Notes under the pieces: generated by a model | Seen by the model: the letters and a program-made list of their open reading frames with translations, nothing else | Database searches by the model: none | What the model was told of the DNA's origin: nothing | In this document: positions 42,203 through 52,900 of the stretch, in pieces | Numbering within the stretch: position 1 is the stretch's first letter | Layout of the letters: each line of letters starts with the position of its first letter | Assembly (NCBI GenBank): GCA_947650365.1 | Contig: OX393549.1 | Coordinates: forward strand, 38,273,098 to 38,337,097 | DNA from: Chamaelirium japonicum | Lineage: Eukaryota; Streptophyta; Magnoliopsida; Liliales; Melanthiaceae | Length of the DNA: 64,000 nt | Direction of reading: 5' to 3' | Position numbers and translations under genes: made by a program

Positions 42203-45064
42203 ATGTTGTATGCTATGAGGCGTGACAAGCAAACAGAAGTAGATAGATGCAGTCCAGAAAAGGTTCGTAGCTGCCAATTTGAAGCTTGGGTTAATGAAGT
42301 TGAGCAGATAGAGAACCAAACAAATGCAATTGAAGAAGAGTTCAAGCAGGAGAAGAAGTGTTTCAGAGGGTGGTGCCCTGATATTTGCTCGTGCATGAAG
42401 CTTGGTAAAGAAGACATGGTGGATTTGATCGATAGAATCTCCGATCTTAAGAAGTTTGATGGTGCAGTCATGATCGATCCGCCTCCAAGTACAGTCGAGG
42501 AGATACCTGTGCCAAGAATAGAAGCGAAAACATCAATAGATACCTTACGGAAGGTAGTGGGATTCATAGAAGATCCAGGCATAAAAAAGATCGGCATTTG
42601 GGGCATGGGCGGTGTTGGAAAGACAACTCTGATGAAGAATATAAACAACCTACCAGAAATAGCTCAGATGTTTGATATTGTCATATGGGTAACCGTCTCA
42701 AGAGATTGTAGCTTAAGGATGGTGCAGAATGAGGTTGCACAAAGGTTGTCACTGAGTCTATCAGATGGCATGTCTGACGATGGAGTTTCCAGGAGGTTAT
42801 ACAACAGATTGAGAAACAGCAAGTATCTGTTACTTCTGGATGATGTTTGGGAGATATTGAATCTTGAAGAAGTGGGAATTCCAATTCCTACTGAAGAGAA
42901 TGGATGCAAGATAATATTGACTACTAGAGATCTACAGATATGCCACAAGATGGAAACTAATAAACAGATCAGTGTGGAGGTATTGTCCGTTGAAGAAGCA
43001 TGGGAATTATTCCAAGCGAAAGTGGGTAGTGTTGTCGATTCACCCGAAATCCAGGCATTGACTAGAGAGGTTGTCGAGGAATGCGGAGGCCTGCCGCTTG
43101 CGATAATTGTAGTCGGAGGGACTCTGCGAGAAGAGGGCAATGTTTGTGTCTGGAAGAATGCGTTGCGAGAGTTGGGGTCAGCAGCGACATCCCAGATAAA
43201 AGATATGGAGGAAGCAGTATTTAAGCGATTGAGATTCAGTTACGACAGATTAAAGGGTGACAGACAAAGGTGCTTCTTGTATGGTGCATTGTACCCTGAA
43301 GATGCCGAAATACTTGTAGCCGAATTGATAGAGTATTGGAGGGCTGCAGGGTTTTTAGAAGATGACGGTATTGTGGAGAGCTTAGCAGAGGCTGTTGATG
43401 CCGGCCACGCTATACTGAAAGACCTTGTTGATGCTTCTTTGCTGGAGAGATGCCAAGGAGATGATGACAGACGGAAGCGTGTGAAGATGCATGACGTGAT
43501 TCGTGATCTTGCACTGAGAATTACATCCATAGAGGCCGGGGGAGGCAATAATAATAAATTCTTGGTGAGAGCCGGCAAGGGGATACAAACCCCTCCAGGA
43601 GAGGAGCAATGGAAAGAATGCAATGTTGTTTCTTTGATGCGGAATGAACTAAAACGGTTGCCCGAGCGGGCTGTTTGCCCTGTTCTCTCGACACTGTTAT
43701 TGCAAAGTAATCTTGGCCTAGAAGACATCCCTGAGTTGTTTTTCGAGGCCATGCCCGTGCTCCAAGTTTTGGACCTAAGCTACACCAGTATCAGGTCCTT
43801 ATCACCATTCATCTGCAACTTGGTCCATCTTCGTGGAATGTACCTAAATTATTGTGAGTATTTGGTTGAACTACCACCCGAAATAGGAGCAGTGAAGGCA
43901 CTTGAGGTGCTTCAGATTGGAGGGATCAACACAGCGATTCGAGGTCTGCCGATTATGGTGGGGGAATTGACTCATCTAAAGTGCTTACATGTGCAGTTTT
44001 CCAGAGCTGGAGGTGATGGGGAGATGATGATTCCGCAGGGAATAGTATCGAGACTTTCTTTGTTGGACTTGAGGATAGAGTGGAGGAGGGATAGTGTGCT
44101 GGATTGGGATAAGAATCTACAGGAAGACTATGTGATGGAGGAGGTTTGCAGTTTGACGGAACTGACTCGTCTTCATTTTTGGTTGACAAGAGTGGGATAT
44201 CTCAAATGCTTTATAGACAAGAGTGGACCATGGCAGAATAGAAAACTATCATCTTTTGCGTTTAAAGGTGGCCCTCATCCTCAATATTTTTTTTCTGGCA
44301 CTCTGCCAGTGGGCCGAATCTTGCAGTTTGTGGGTGATGATGGTGCCCCTCCTCAGGCGATCAAGCAGGTTCTGTGTCATGCCGAGAGTTTTTTATTATG
44401 GAGGCACAGCAGCATCAAAAACCTGTTGGGGGAATTTGGCGTGGAGAACATGACTCATCTTAAATACTTAGAGATTGGAGAATGTCCTAGAATGGAGAAT
44501 ATATCAATAGATAGGAATTGTTCATTCCCTAACCTTGAGCAATTGTACATTGTTGAGATGAAGAATTTAAGGGATATTTGGGGGAACCAATTAGTTGGGA
44601 TGATTAATCTTCGAGTGCTGAAACTTGGTAATTATGGTAGATTGCAGAAGGAACTCCCTCGGAGTCGAAGCATCATCCGGTTGCTCCCCAATCTTGAAGA
44701 GTTGCTTGTTTACACCTGCAATAAAATCAAAGAGATAATAGAAGGTGAAGGGGGTGCCGTTGTCGAATGCATTAATAATGCTCTTTCCAAACTCAAGACC
44801 TTGCAATTACTCGGCCTACAAAATTTAGAGATTATTTGCAAACAAGTCTTGTCATGGCCCTTCATAGAGTACATCTTCATTGTTGGCTGTCCGAATCTGA
44901 GGAGGCTCCCTTTTGGCATCCACAATGCGTCCACCTTGAAGACAATCAAGTGCAGCAAAGAGTGGTGGGATGCATTGCAGTGGGAAGATGATGAAATCAA
45001 AACCCAACTTCAGCCTTTTGCATCAATCTTCGACTGGGAACGAAGGAGATTAAGGCCCGGTTAA
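42203..45064 (+). CDS. CC-NBS-LRR (CNL) disease resistance protein, copy 2
   Basis: An intracellular immune receptor of the RPS2/RPS5 class, expected to sense effector action and switch by ADP/ATP exchange. The 953-codon frame has a partial coiled coil (residues 1-110), then NB-ARC: P-loop GMGGVGKTT (134-142), IWVTVSRDCSLRMV, kinase-2 LLLLDDVWE (209-217), IILTTRD (237-243), GGLPLAIIVVGG (295-306), CFLYGALYPEDAEI and MHD motif KMHDVIRDLAL (428-438). LRRs fill the rest, for example LPVLQVLDLSY-type repeats and C-terminal NLEELLVYTCNKIKEI. All key ATP-binding motifs are intact. The start given is the first ATG after the shared TGA, so about 40 N-terminal residues of the coiled coil are missing. 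It lies 3' of a retroelement leader. Expression and function are unknown; it may be a pseudogene by virtue of the lost N-terminus. Confidence 0.75.
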   Translation: MLYAMRRDKQTEVDRCSPEKVRSCQFEAWVNEVEQIENQTNAIEEEFKQEKKCFRGWCPDICSCMKLGKEDMVDLIDRISDLKKFDGAVMIDPPPSTVEEIPVPRIEAKTSIDTLRKVVGFIEDPGIKKIGIWGMGGVGKTTLMKNINNLPEIAQMFDIVIWVTVSRDCSLRMVQNEVAQRLSLSLSDGMSDDGVSRRLYNRLRNSKYLLLLDDVWEILNLEEVGIPIPTEENGCKIILTTRDLQICHKMETNKQISVEVLSVEEAWELFQAKVGSVVDSPEIQALTREVVEECGGLPLAIIVVGGTLREEGNVCVWKNALRELGSAATSQIKDMEEAVFKRLRFSYDRLKGDRQRCFLYGALYPEDAEILVAELIEYWRAAGFLEDDGIVESLAEAVDAGHAILKDLVDASLLERCQGDDDRRKRVKMHDVIRDLALRITSIEAGGGNNNKFLVRAGKGIQTPPGEEQWKECNVVSLMRNELKRLPERAVCPVLSTLLLQSNLGLEDIPELFFEAMPVLQVLDLSYTSIRSLSPFICNLVHLRGMYLNYCEYLVELPPEIGAVKALEVLQIGGINTAIRGLPIMVGELTHLKCLHVQFSRAGGDGEMMIPQGIVSRLSLLDLRIEWRRDSVLDWDKNLQEDYVMEEVCSLTELTRLHFWLTRVGYLKCFIDKSGPWQNRKLSSFAFKGGPHPQYFFSGTLPVGRILQFVGDDGAPPQAIKQVLCHAESFLLWRHSSIKNLLGEFGVENMTHLKYLEIGECPRMENISIDRNCSFPNLEQLYIVEMKNLRDIWGNQLVGMINLRVLKLGNYGRLQKELPRSRSIIRLLPNLEELLVYTCNKIKEIIEGEGGAVVECINNALSKLKTLQLLGLQNLEIICKQVLSWPFIEYIFIVGCPNLRRLPFGIHNASTLKTIKCSKEWWDALQWEDDEIKTQLQPFASIFDWERRRLRPG

Positions 45065-45330
45065 CAAATTAAGACCAGCTTCCTCTCGCCCCAACCAGCT
45101 TCTTCCAACTTGATCGTCCACCATGAAGAGAGTAGTGGGATGCACTGCAGTGGGAAGATGATGAAATCAAAACCCAACTTGATTGTCCACCTTGAAGACG
45201 ATCAAGTGCAGCAGAGAGTGGTGGGATGCACTGTAGGGGAAAGATGATGAAATCAAAACCCAACTTCAGCCTTTTGCATCATTCTTCGACTGGGAACGAA
45301 GGAGATTAAGGCCCGGTTAACAAAGTAAGA
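44927..45330 (+). repeat. Tandem partial duplications of the CNL 3' end (copy 2)
   Basis: As at 24601-24990: the terminal LRR-coding stretch recurs at about 45113 and 45186 beyond the stop. Confidence 0.75.
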
Positions 45331-45449
45331 CCAGCTTCCTCTCACCCCGACTAGCTTCTTCCATTCCGACCGCATCCTCTCACCCCGACTCCAACTTTTC
45401 CCATTCCGACCACATCCTCTTACCCCGACTAGCTTCTCCCATTCCGATC

Positions 45450-45450
<1 letters not shown>

Positions 45451-45529
<79 letters not shown>
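45451..45529 (+). repeat. (TC)39 microsatellite
   Basis: Uninterrupted run, much longer than its duplicate at 25123-25175. Confidence 0.95.
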
Positions 45530-45532
<3 letters not shown>

Positions 45533-46255
45533 GTATTTTTCTACTCTTTCTCTTTATTTTCTGCCTAAAATTGGCTTAATTAAGATGCAAGATTCTCTAT
45601 CCTTTTTGATCGGTAAAATTGTGGAGATTAAGCTAAAAGATTTTCTGTTTCTTAATTTTCATGTCATATAGATATCATAATCGGAAAGAAATCTAGTTTG
45701 AGATGAATGAATGGGAGTTTGGACATCTATGTAATGCTTTATTATGGGGATAGCACTTTTATATAAAATTTTTCTTACAAAGGTAACAACCATGGAATCT
45801 AATGTCGACAAATTTCCTAAGAAATCACCGAATATGTTTTTTTTATAAAGGTCCGACATAGAAATTGGCCGAATTTTTAATAGTACTAAATTTCTGTCCG
45901 ACATAACGAAATGTTGGCCAAAATGATCGATATTTGACCGAAATCCTACATTCTATTTTTTTTCCCGTGCAATTACACTGAATTTTTTTAAAAAAAAAAT
46001 TTAGTAAAAATTTATCAGTAAGAAATTATATTTTCTCTCAATTTCAATTGTTTTCATAACATACAACATTTTACTGACATTTGACTTGGAATCAATCAAA
46101 ATTTAACCCAATTCCGATGAATTTCCACCGAAATCTTTCTTTTAAAAAATACAAAATTTCCACCATCATAAAACCGAAATCCGACAAATTTTCTTTATTT
46201 GACTAACCAAAGTCGGCATGGAAATCGACATTTAAAACCTTCGTAGTAGTAACTA
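45530..46255. other. AT-rich intergenic DNA
   Basis: Matches 25176-25940. No gene recognised. Confidence 0.4.
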
Positions 46256-46259
46256 TATA

Positions 46260-46712
46260 TATACGGTTGGAGTCCGCCCTTTTTCCGAAGAATTTCTTTT
46301 CGTCATCACCCAGGGTACATAATTGGGATACAACGAGATGTACATTTGGGATCCGCTCTCTGTAAGAAAAACTTTTGCTTCATTGTCCTTGGTATATAAT
46401 TGTGGCATAACCAGAGATCGGAATCATGTCCGTTGTCCCTGAAGGTAGACTTGGTGGCATTTGGAGCCACTGGGTTCTTTCCAACTACTATAAAAGGCAC
46501 TAAATATCTATTATCATTGTTTCCTTTCCATTAGGTTTACAGGCAAACATGTGGTTCTCGTCTTCGAAGAAAGAAACATGCGGCGGTCTTGTCTTTCTCG
46601 GTAAAATGTAGTCGAAGGAGCCATCATCGACTTGTACACTGCCTATTTGAATCTCACACCAGCCTGAGCTCGAATCTTTTTGCGTCATCTTTTTTCTTTG
46701 AAGTCTCATTCA
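46260..46712 (-). pseudogene. Unidentified conserved gene fragment (copy 2)
   Basis: Duplicate of 26250-26715. The first stretch is again open (KKMTQKDSSSGWCEIQIGSV, FDYILPRKTRPPHVSFFEDE). The second has a frame change relative to copy 1 (GKNPVAPNATKSTFRD in another frame). Family not recognised. Confidence 0.45.
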
Positions 46713-47197
46713 ATCTGGCAACCAACTTCTTTGTTCATGGAAAAACTTCCATTACCTTTGTGATATGAGAGTTGTAATGGAGATCACCTATATATTTGCC
46801 TTCCATCCTTGCTGTACCAAACTAGCCTACTATTCGGCCGAGGAGTTGGCCTGAGGGTTGTGTTTGTGTTTTCTCATAGTCTATGTTCGAAAGAATGCTT
46901 TAAATGTCTGTAGTTGTATGGTGCATCTTTGTTCGGAACAGTTAACTGAGTTTATTGCATGGAGTTCGACGAGTTGTTCCGATCACATTGTCCGAACAAT
47001 GGTTCAAAAGTCTTGGACAATTCTTTCGAACAGCTATTCAGACAGCGTTTGCCCTAGGACACTGGTCGAGTATAGTTTTATGCTATTTTCTCAATCGTTG
47101 GATCTCAAATCAAACGACAATCAGTTGGGGGTTGGGGTTCTGGGAGAGGTTATCTCCCCTGCTGAAATTAGAAATTGGGGATTTTGGAGAACTAGGG

Positions 47198-47375
47198 TTT
47201 TAAGGCAGCGTTTGGCTAATTCATATGGAATTGAATTTCAACCCGCAAATTTTGATGTTTGATTCTACAGAACTCACATCCTGTAAAAACTTGTTGGGAA
47301 AATTTGATTCCATCAGAAGCGCATGAGAGTAGCTTCTATGGTCGGTGCAGAATCAAATCCGAATAGGCCTTAAGA
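47198..47375. mobile_element. Miniature inverted-repeat element
   Basis: The left side is GGCAGCGTTTGGCTAATTCATATGGAATTGAATTTC and the right side is GAATCAAATCCGAATAGGCC, an imperfect inverted pair of the GCGTTTGG type common in plant miniature elements. The body has no coding capacity. The right arm is diverged, so the ends are approximate. The long left arm is given here only to show its start; the key words are GCGTTTGG and GGAATTGAATTTC. Confidence 0.35.
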
Positions 47376-47463
47376 ACATTAGATACCCCCCATTAACAAA
47401 GGGGCAGAGTCATGATTTTCTTTGGAATCTTAAACCTGCCATCGGACGGCTATGATACTGTTT

Positions 47464-48000
47464 GTGCGTAAGGCTGTAAATGGGCCCAGGCTTGATTTGG
47501 GCCTAGTTTGGGTGGAATTTACTTAGGCTTTGCGCCGGGCTGGCCTAGCATTAATTTCTGACTATATTATGGGCTCGGTATGGGCAACTGCTAACCCGAC
47601 CCAAAGCCTAAATTATTTTATTCTTACTTTTTTATATACAATACATACACATTTTTGCATACATCTACTTACAAATATCAATGTCGTAGGCTTTAGGAGT
47701 ATTAGATCACATTATTCTTTTAGAATCTACCATAATCAATGTTATTTTTTCCTTTTGTCATGTGATCAATAGAAGGATAAAAAAAAAAGATTTAGGCATA
47801 GCAATGTTAGAAATCTAGGCTTAATTTGGTTTGGGTTTAGACTTGCGCTTCATAAAAAGGTTTCGGGATGGATCTCCGAAATTTTAATTTGTGCCAGGGC
47901 CGGGTTTGGGCACACCCTCACAAGTTCGGGCTAAGCCTGGGCTTACGATGGCCCGGCCTAAACTTGGCTTGGGCGACTCCCAAAATATTCGAGACCCAAC
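47464..48000. mobile_element. hAT-like non-autonomous element
   Basis: Opens AAGGCTGTAAATGGGCCCAGG and has GGGCCTAG, GGGCTGGCCTAG and GGGCTCGG words. It closes with GGGCCGGGTTTGGGC, GGCCCGGCCTAAAC and TTGGGCGACTC. GGCTGTAAATGGGCC ends with GGGCC-rich subterminal stretches on both sides are typical of plant hAT-like elements. The precise right terminus is unclear and no transposase is present. It is absent from duplication copy 1 as part of the 1,741-bp deletion. Confidence 0.45.
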
Positions 48001-48004
48001 AAAA

Positions 48005-48440
48005 GCTCAATCGTCAATGTAGATGTGTTTTTGAGAACCCTAAAAAATGTGGGAGGGGTAGGCAGAACTCGAACAGTTTCTTAGAGTATTAAAAAGGGAT
48101 AGGTTACATTAAATTATAAAAATCTCTAGCCTCGTTTGTGAACAAATCAACCCATAGTGAGATCCAAAACTTAAAGATAGAAATAATCAGACTAATATAT
48201 AAGCTCTGATTTAATCGCTTCTTTGTTGTTAAAAATCATGTTGTTTCTCTTCAGCCAAAGCACCCACAATGTCCCTATCGCCAGGATGTCCCATGGAGTC
48301 TGGATGATTCTCTTCACTCCTTGCCTCCACGTTGACCAAAGAGCGCATAGAGTACTCGGGTGGGAGCAAACCCCACATTGCTGCTCAAAGTGATCCTAAA
48401 GTCTCCTCGCGAACGGGTATCTAAGAAGCAAGTGGGATAA
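48005..48440 (-). mobile_element. L1-type LINE ORF2 3' fragment (copy B)
   Basis: The better-preserved homologue of 753-1102. The minus strand reads HLLLRYPFARRL, a stop, then DHFEQQCGVCSHPSTLCALW, STWRQGVKRIIQTPWDILAI, GTLWVLWLKRNNMIFNNKEA and IKSELIY. The region is the C-terminal end of ORF2 after the zf-RVT motif. It lacks the hAT-like insert found in the first copy. Confidence 0.65.
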
Positions 48441-48741
48441 AAATGATCATTACATCATTTGAATTGGCTTAATTGGGTGAAAAGGATTGTTGTGCCATTT
48501 GAATTGACTTAAAATACTTTGGCACATTTTTTGAAGGGGGACTTAATGTTAATCCCCATAGCAACATTCTGTTAACTATAGGTCCCGTCAAAAAATGCTA
48601 TGTTGTCAATATCCAATTGTAAAAATCTAGTTTTATTAAGTTCTGGGGCTAGTAAAAAGAAGCATATGTCCACAAAAAGCTATCAAATTTATCAAATTAT
48701 CCTTCCGTTAACCAAAGATGTTGCACCCCCACTAAACTATT
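48441..48741. other. Intergenic DNA
   Basis: Nothing recognised. Ends at the point to which copy 1's deletion joins. Confidence 0.35.
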
Positions 48742-48799
48742 AGTTTCGACACCGATAGTGGAATCGCTATAGATGTTGCTGTGATTTCACTCTAGCAGC

Positions 48800-49484
48800 T
48801 GTGGGTGCAAAATCTGGCTTAACTCCCAACGGTGGGACCCACAACCCTGCCTGGGGCCCACGAGTCAACCGGTGGGATCCACAGCCTGCCTGGGGCCCAC
48901 GAGTCTAATGGTGGGACTCGCAGCCTTGCCTGGGGACCATGAGTCCAACGATGGGACCCGCAGCCTTGCTTGGGGCCCACTTGTACTATCTAGGGTCTGG
49001 TAAATCCCCCTGGGTATTTACCAAACCCCAGATATTTCTCGAAATATTCCTAGAATATTCTCAAATAAACAAAATCTCTATAAATAGCAAACCCTGTAAA
49101 TTATTCCAGATCCAAAATTTCAGACCAGAAACCCACTTTCCGTTTTTCAGAGCTCCCTGAGCTTTCTGGTTTTCAGACTCCTTTTCCATCCTCTGACTAC
49201 TTGTAAGAAGCACTCCGCGGCCTGTCGAGAGTAGCTTTACTGTTTACTCAAAGATAGTGGATTCAAAGGTTGCGTCTTATCGCACGAAGACATAGGCTTC
49301 GACCGAACTCCATTATCACACCATGTGTCATCTCTTTCTCTACCTTTATACTCTACATTGTTTGTGTGACAGCCCAGCAAGTCACAACTCAGCGCTTCGA
49401 AGTACACCACATCCCGAAGGGTCAAACCTTCAATCAACTGTTGGAGGAGGGTCACGTATGACGGCCACGAAATCCTCCCTCACA
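48800..49484 (+). repeat. Solo 5' LTR of the second Tat-type element (copy B)
   Basis: 685 bp paralogue of 27877-28567, TGTGGGTGC...CTCACA, with TATAAATAG at 49079-49087. It is followed by a primer site with two changes (TGGCACCGTCTATGGGAT). Repeats of GTGGGACCCAC/CCTGGGGCCCACGAGTC form a short internal series (48830-48985). Confidence 0.8.
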
Positions 49485-49870
49485 GTTTGGCACCGTCTAT
49501 GGGATCTGAATCCTATCAACTTGCAACGTCCAACTTTCTTAACTCCTCCGATAGCAGATACCGGTTGCCTGAGTACTCTGTCTGTCTCCATCGCTGCACT
49601 TATATGGCAAAGACACCGATGGACCAGCCAGAGGAAAGCATCATGCACCCAGATGCTCAGCATCCGATGACTCGATCAATGAGTCGTCGGTTCACAACGA
49701 GCCAACATCCGGAACAACACCTTACTGTTAATTCAAGGAGCCGCCCGTCAGTTGATCGCACCGCCCAGGCTCAACCTCGACAGTCGCCTCAACTCGCAGA
49801 TCAAATTCCTCAGCACTTGGAAAAAGCACACGTCTCTCTCGATACTGATGCTCAAGCGTCATACCCATAG
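49485..49870 (+). pseudogene. Start of a gag (copy B), truncated
   Basis: After the primer site an open frame reads MAKTPMDQPEESIMHPDAQ, MTRSMSRRFTTSQHPEQH, TVNSRSRPSVDRTAQAQPRQ and ADQIPQHLEKAHVSLDTDAQ, then ASYP and a stop at the edge of a small palindrome. It is a charged, Gln/Pro-rich Gag N-terminus without the Gag core domain. Nothing of the rest of the element follows. Confidence 0.6.
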
Positions 49871-49941
49871 GTGCATCAAATTTGAATGGACTTTTATCGA
49901 TCGTATATTTAAATTATTTTAATTTTGATGCACCTATAGGG
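49864..49941. mobile_element. 78-bp palindromic miniature element
   Basis: Arms CCCATAGGTGCATCAAATTT and AATTTTGATGCACCTATAGGG are inverted copies with one indel, around an AT-rich centre with ATCGAT. It truncates the gag frame and lies 42 bases before the large array. No clear target duplication. Confidence 0.55.
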
Positions 49942-49982
49942 TTTGGAGGGTGTTGATTTTTTGTGCGTGTTCTATTCATGGC

Positions 49983-52900
49983 ATGGAAACCCACCTATGC
50001 CGGCTCAAATCTACCTTTACCCATAGATATACCCCCATACTCACCACAACCTATGCCCATCAACTGAAACTTACCCATATCTACCCGAACCCACCTGAAC
50101 CAACCCAAACCAACTCATACCCATCCAACCCACCCATAACAACTCATAGCCACCCTCACCTTACCCATACCCAATCCAACTCATTTATACCCACCCACAC
50201 CTATCTATACCTACCCAAACCCACCTATATATTCCCTACCAATCTAACTATATGTATACCAACCCCAATAAACTCATACCCAACACAACCCACCCATACC
50301 TATCGCCATCTATCCAAACCTATCCATACCCACCCCTACTTATCTATACCCACCTCGACCTACCTAGGCCCATCTATACCTACCCCAACCGACCCATACG
50401 TACTCATACCCACCTATATGTATCCCCTATCTATCATACCAACCAATACCCACCACCACTCACCCAGACCTACTCTCAACCACCAAAACCCACCCATACC
50501 TACCCCAACCCACTCATACAACCTTGACCCCCTCATACCCACCCCAACCCACTCATACCCACCTATACCTATCTTTTCCTAGCTTTATGCATCCCCACAC
50601 CACCATACCACCCCATATCCACCTTATACCGCCAATTCTACCCTATACCCACCTCAAACCAATATCCACCCAACCACACTTATCTATTCATACCTCCTCC
50701 CACCCTTACTTACTTGTACCTACCCATACCCATCCCCATATACCCATACCCACCCCTATATGCCCATACATATATATAATCACCCATACCCATCCTCACC
50801 CACTAAAACTCACACATACCTATCCAAAAAAAACCAATCCAATCTATACCCATTCATACCCACATACCCATACACACTCATACCCATCATAATCCATGCA
50901 TACTCACTCATACCTACCCATACCCACGACCATCAATCTATACCTAATAATATCTACCCCTACCTACCCCCATTCACCTATACCACACCCACCCCCTATA
51001 CTAATACAAACCCATTACTACCCCTTCATACATACCCATACCTATTCTTACCCACCCCCATCCTCCAAACAAACCCATACCATACTTACCCACCGAAACT
51101 CACCCATATAGATTCGAAACAACCTATACCCTCCCATACCCACTTATACCTATTCATACCCATAAAATCACATCTATACATAACCATACATATTTATACC
51201 CATACACCGAAACCCACATATGCCGGCTCAAATCCACCTTTACCCACAGATATACCTCATACCCACTTTAACCCACGTCTATCAACTAAAACTTACCTAT
51301 ACCTATTCGAACCCATCTAAACCCACCCAAACCAACCCAAGCCAATTCATACCCATCTAACCCACCTATAACAGCTCATATCCACCCTCACCCCATGCCA
51401 AGTCTAACTCATTTATACCCACTCGCACCCATCTATACCCACCCAAACCCACCCATATGCACCCCACACACCTAACCATATGTATATCATCCCCAATCCA
51501 CTCATACCCAAAACAACCCACCCATACCTATCGTCATCTATCTATACCCACGCATACCATCCCCTACTTATTTATACCCACTTCGACCTATATATGTCCA
51601 TCTATACCCACCCCAAGCAACCCATACGTACTCAGACCCACCTATATATATCCCTACCCACCATACCAACAAATACCCATCCCCACTCACCTAGACCCAC
51701 CCTTAACAACCAAAACCAAAACATACCTACCCCAACCCGCTAATACCAACCTCGACCCCACTCATACCCACCCCAACCAACTTATACCCACCCATACCTA
51801 CCCTTTTCTAGCTCTATACATCCCCACCCCACTATACCCCCCATATATCCACTTTATAACCCCCATTCTGCCCCATACCCACCTCAAACTAACACCCACC
51901 CAGCAACACTTACTATTCATACCTCCTTCCACCGTTACATACTGTACCCACCCATAACCATCCCCACATACCTATATTCACCCTTATATGCCTAAACATA
52001 CATATAATCACCTATACCCATCCTCACCCATAGAAACTCACACATACTTACCCAAAAAAACCCAATCCAATCCATACCCATTCATACCCGCCCACACACA
52101 CTCATACCCATCCTAATCCGTGCATACTCACCCATACCCACCACCATCTATCTAAACCGAATAATATCTACCCCCATTCACCCATACCACGCCCACGCCC
52201 TATACCTATCCATACCAATACAAACCCATTACTACCCCTTCATACCTACCCATACTTATTCTTACCCACTCCCATCTTCCATAAATACCTATACTTACTC
52301 ATCGAAACTCACCCATACAGATCCAAAACTACCTATACCCTCCCATACCCACTTATACCTATTCATACCCACCAAATCCTATATATACATGCTAAACCCA
52401 ATTATACCCACCCATACACACTGAAACCCACCTATGCCGATTCAAATCCATTGTTACCCATAAATACACCCCCATACTTACCACAACCTATGCCTATCAA
52501 TTGAAACTTACCTATATCTACCCGAACCCACCTAAACCCACCAAAACCAATCCAAACCAACTCATACCCATCCAACCCACCCATAATAACTCATACCCAC
52601 CCTTACCCTACCCATACCCAGTCGAACTCATTCATACCCACCCGTACCCATCTATACCCAACCATATGCATCCCACCCACCATACTATATGTATACCAAC
52701 TCCAACCTACTCATACCCAACACAACTAACCTATACCTATCATCATCTATCAAAACCCACCCATAGCCACTCATACGTATCTATACCTACCTCGACCTAC
52801 TTATACCTTTCTATAACTACCCCAACCTACCTATACACACTCATACCCACCTATATATATCCATACCTACCATACCAACCAATACCCACCCCCACTCACC

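Larger units (their letters stand above)
38789..49826. repeat. Segmental duplication, copy 2
   Basis: Collinear partner of 18607-28909, about 20.2 kb downstream in the same orientation. It keeps the most complete CNL gene and 1,741 bp (47001-48741) that copy 1 lost. Its left end abuts an LTR-like terminus and its right end lies inside a retroelement gag. Confidence 0.85.

Noticed and set aside
43240-43752. 170-codon minus-strand frame opposite CNL copy 2 (and 22942-23454 in copy 1)
   Set aside because: Shadow of the sense NB-ARC/LRR frame; no independent similarity.
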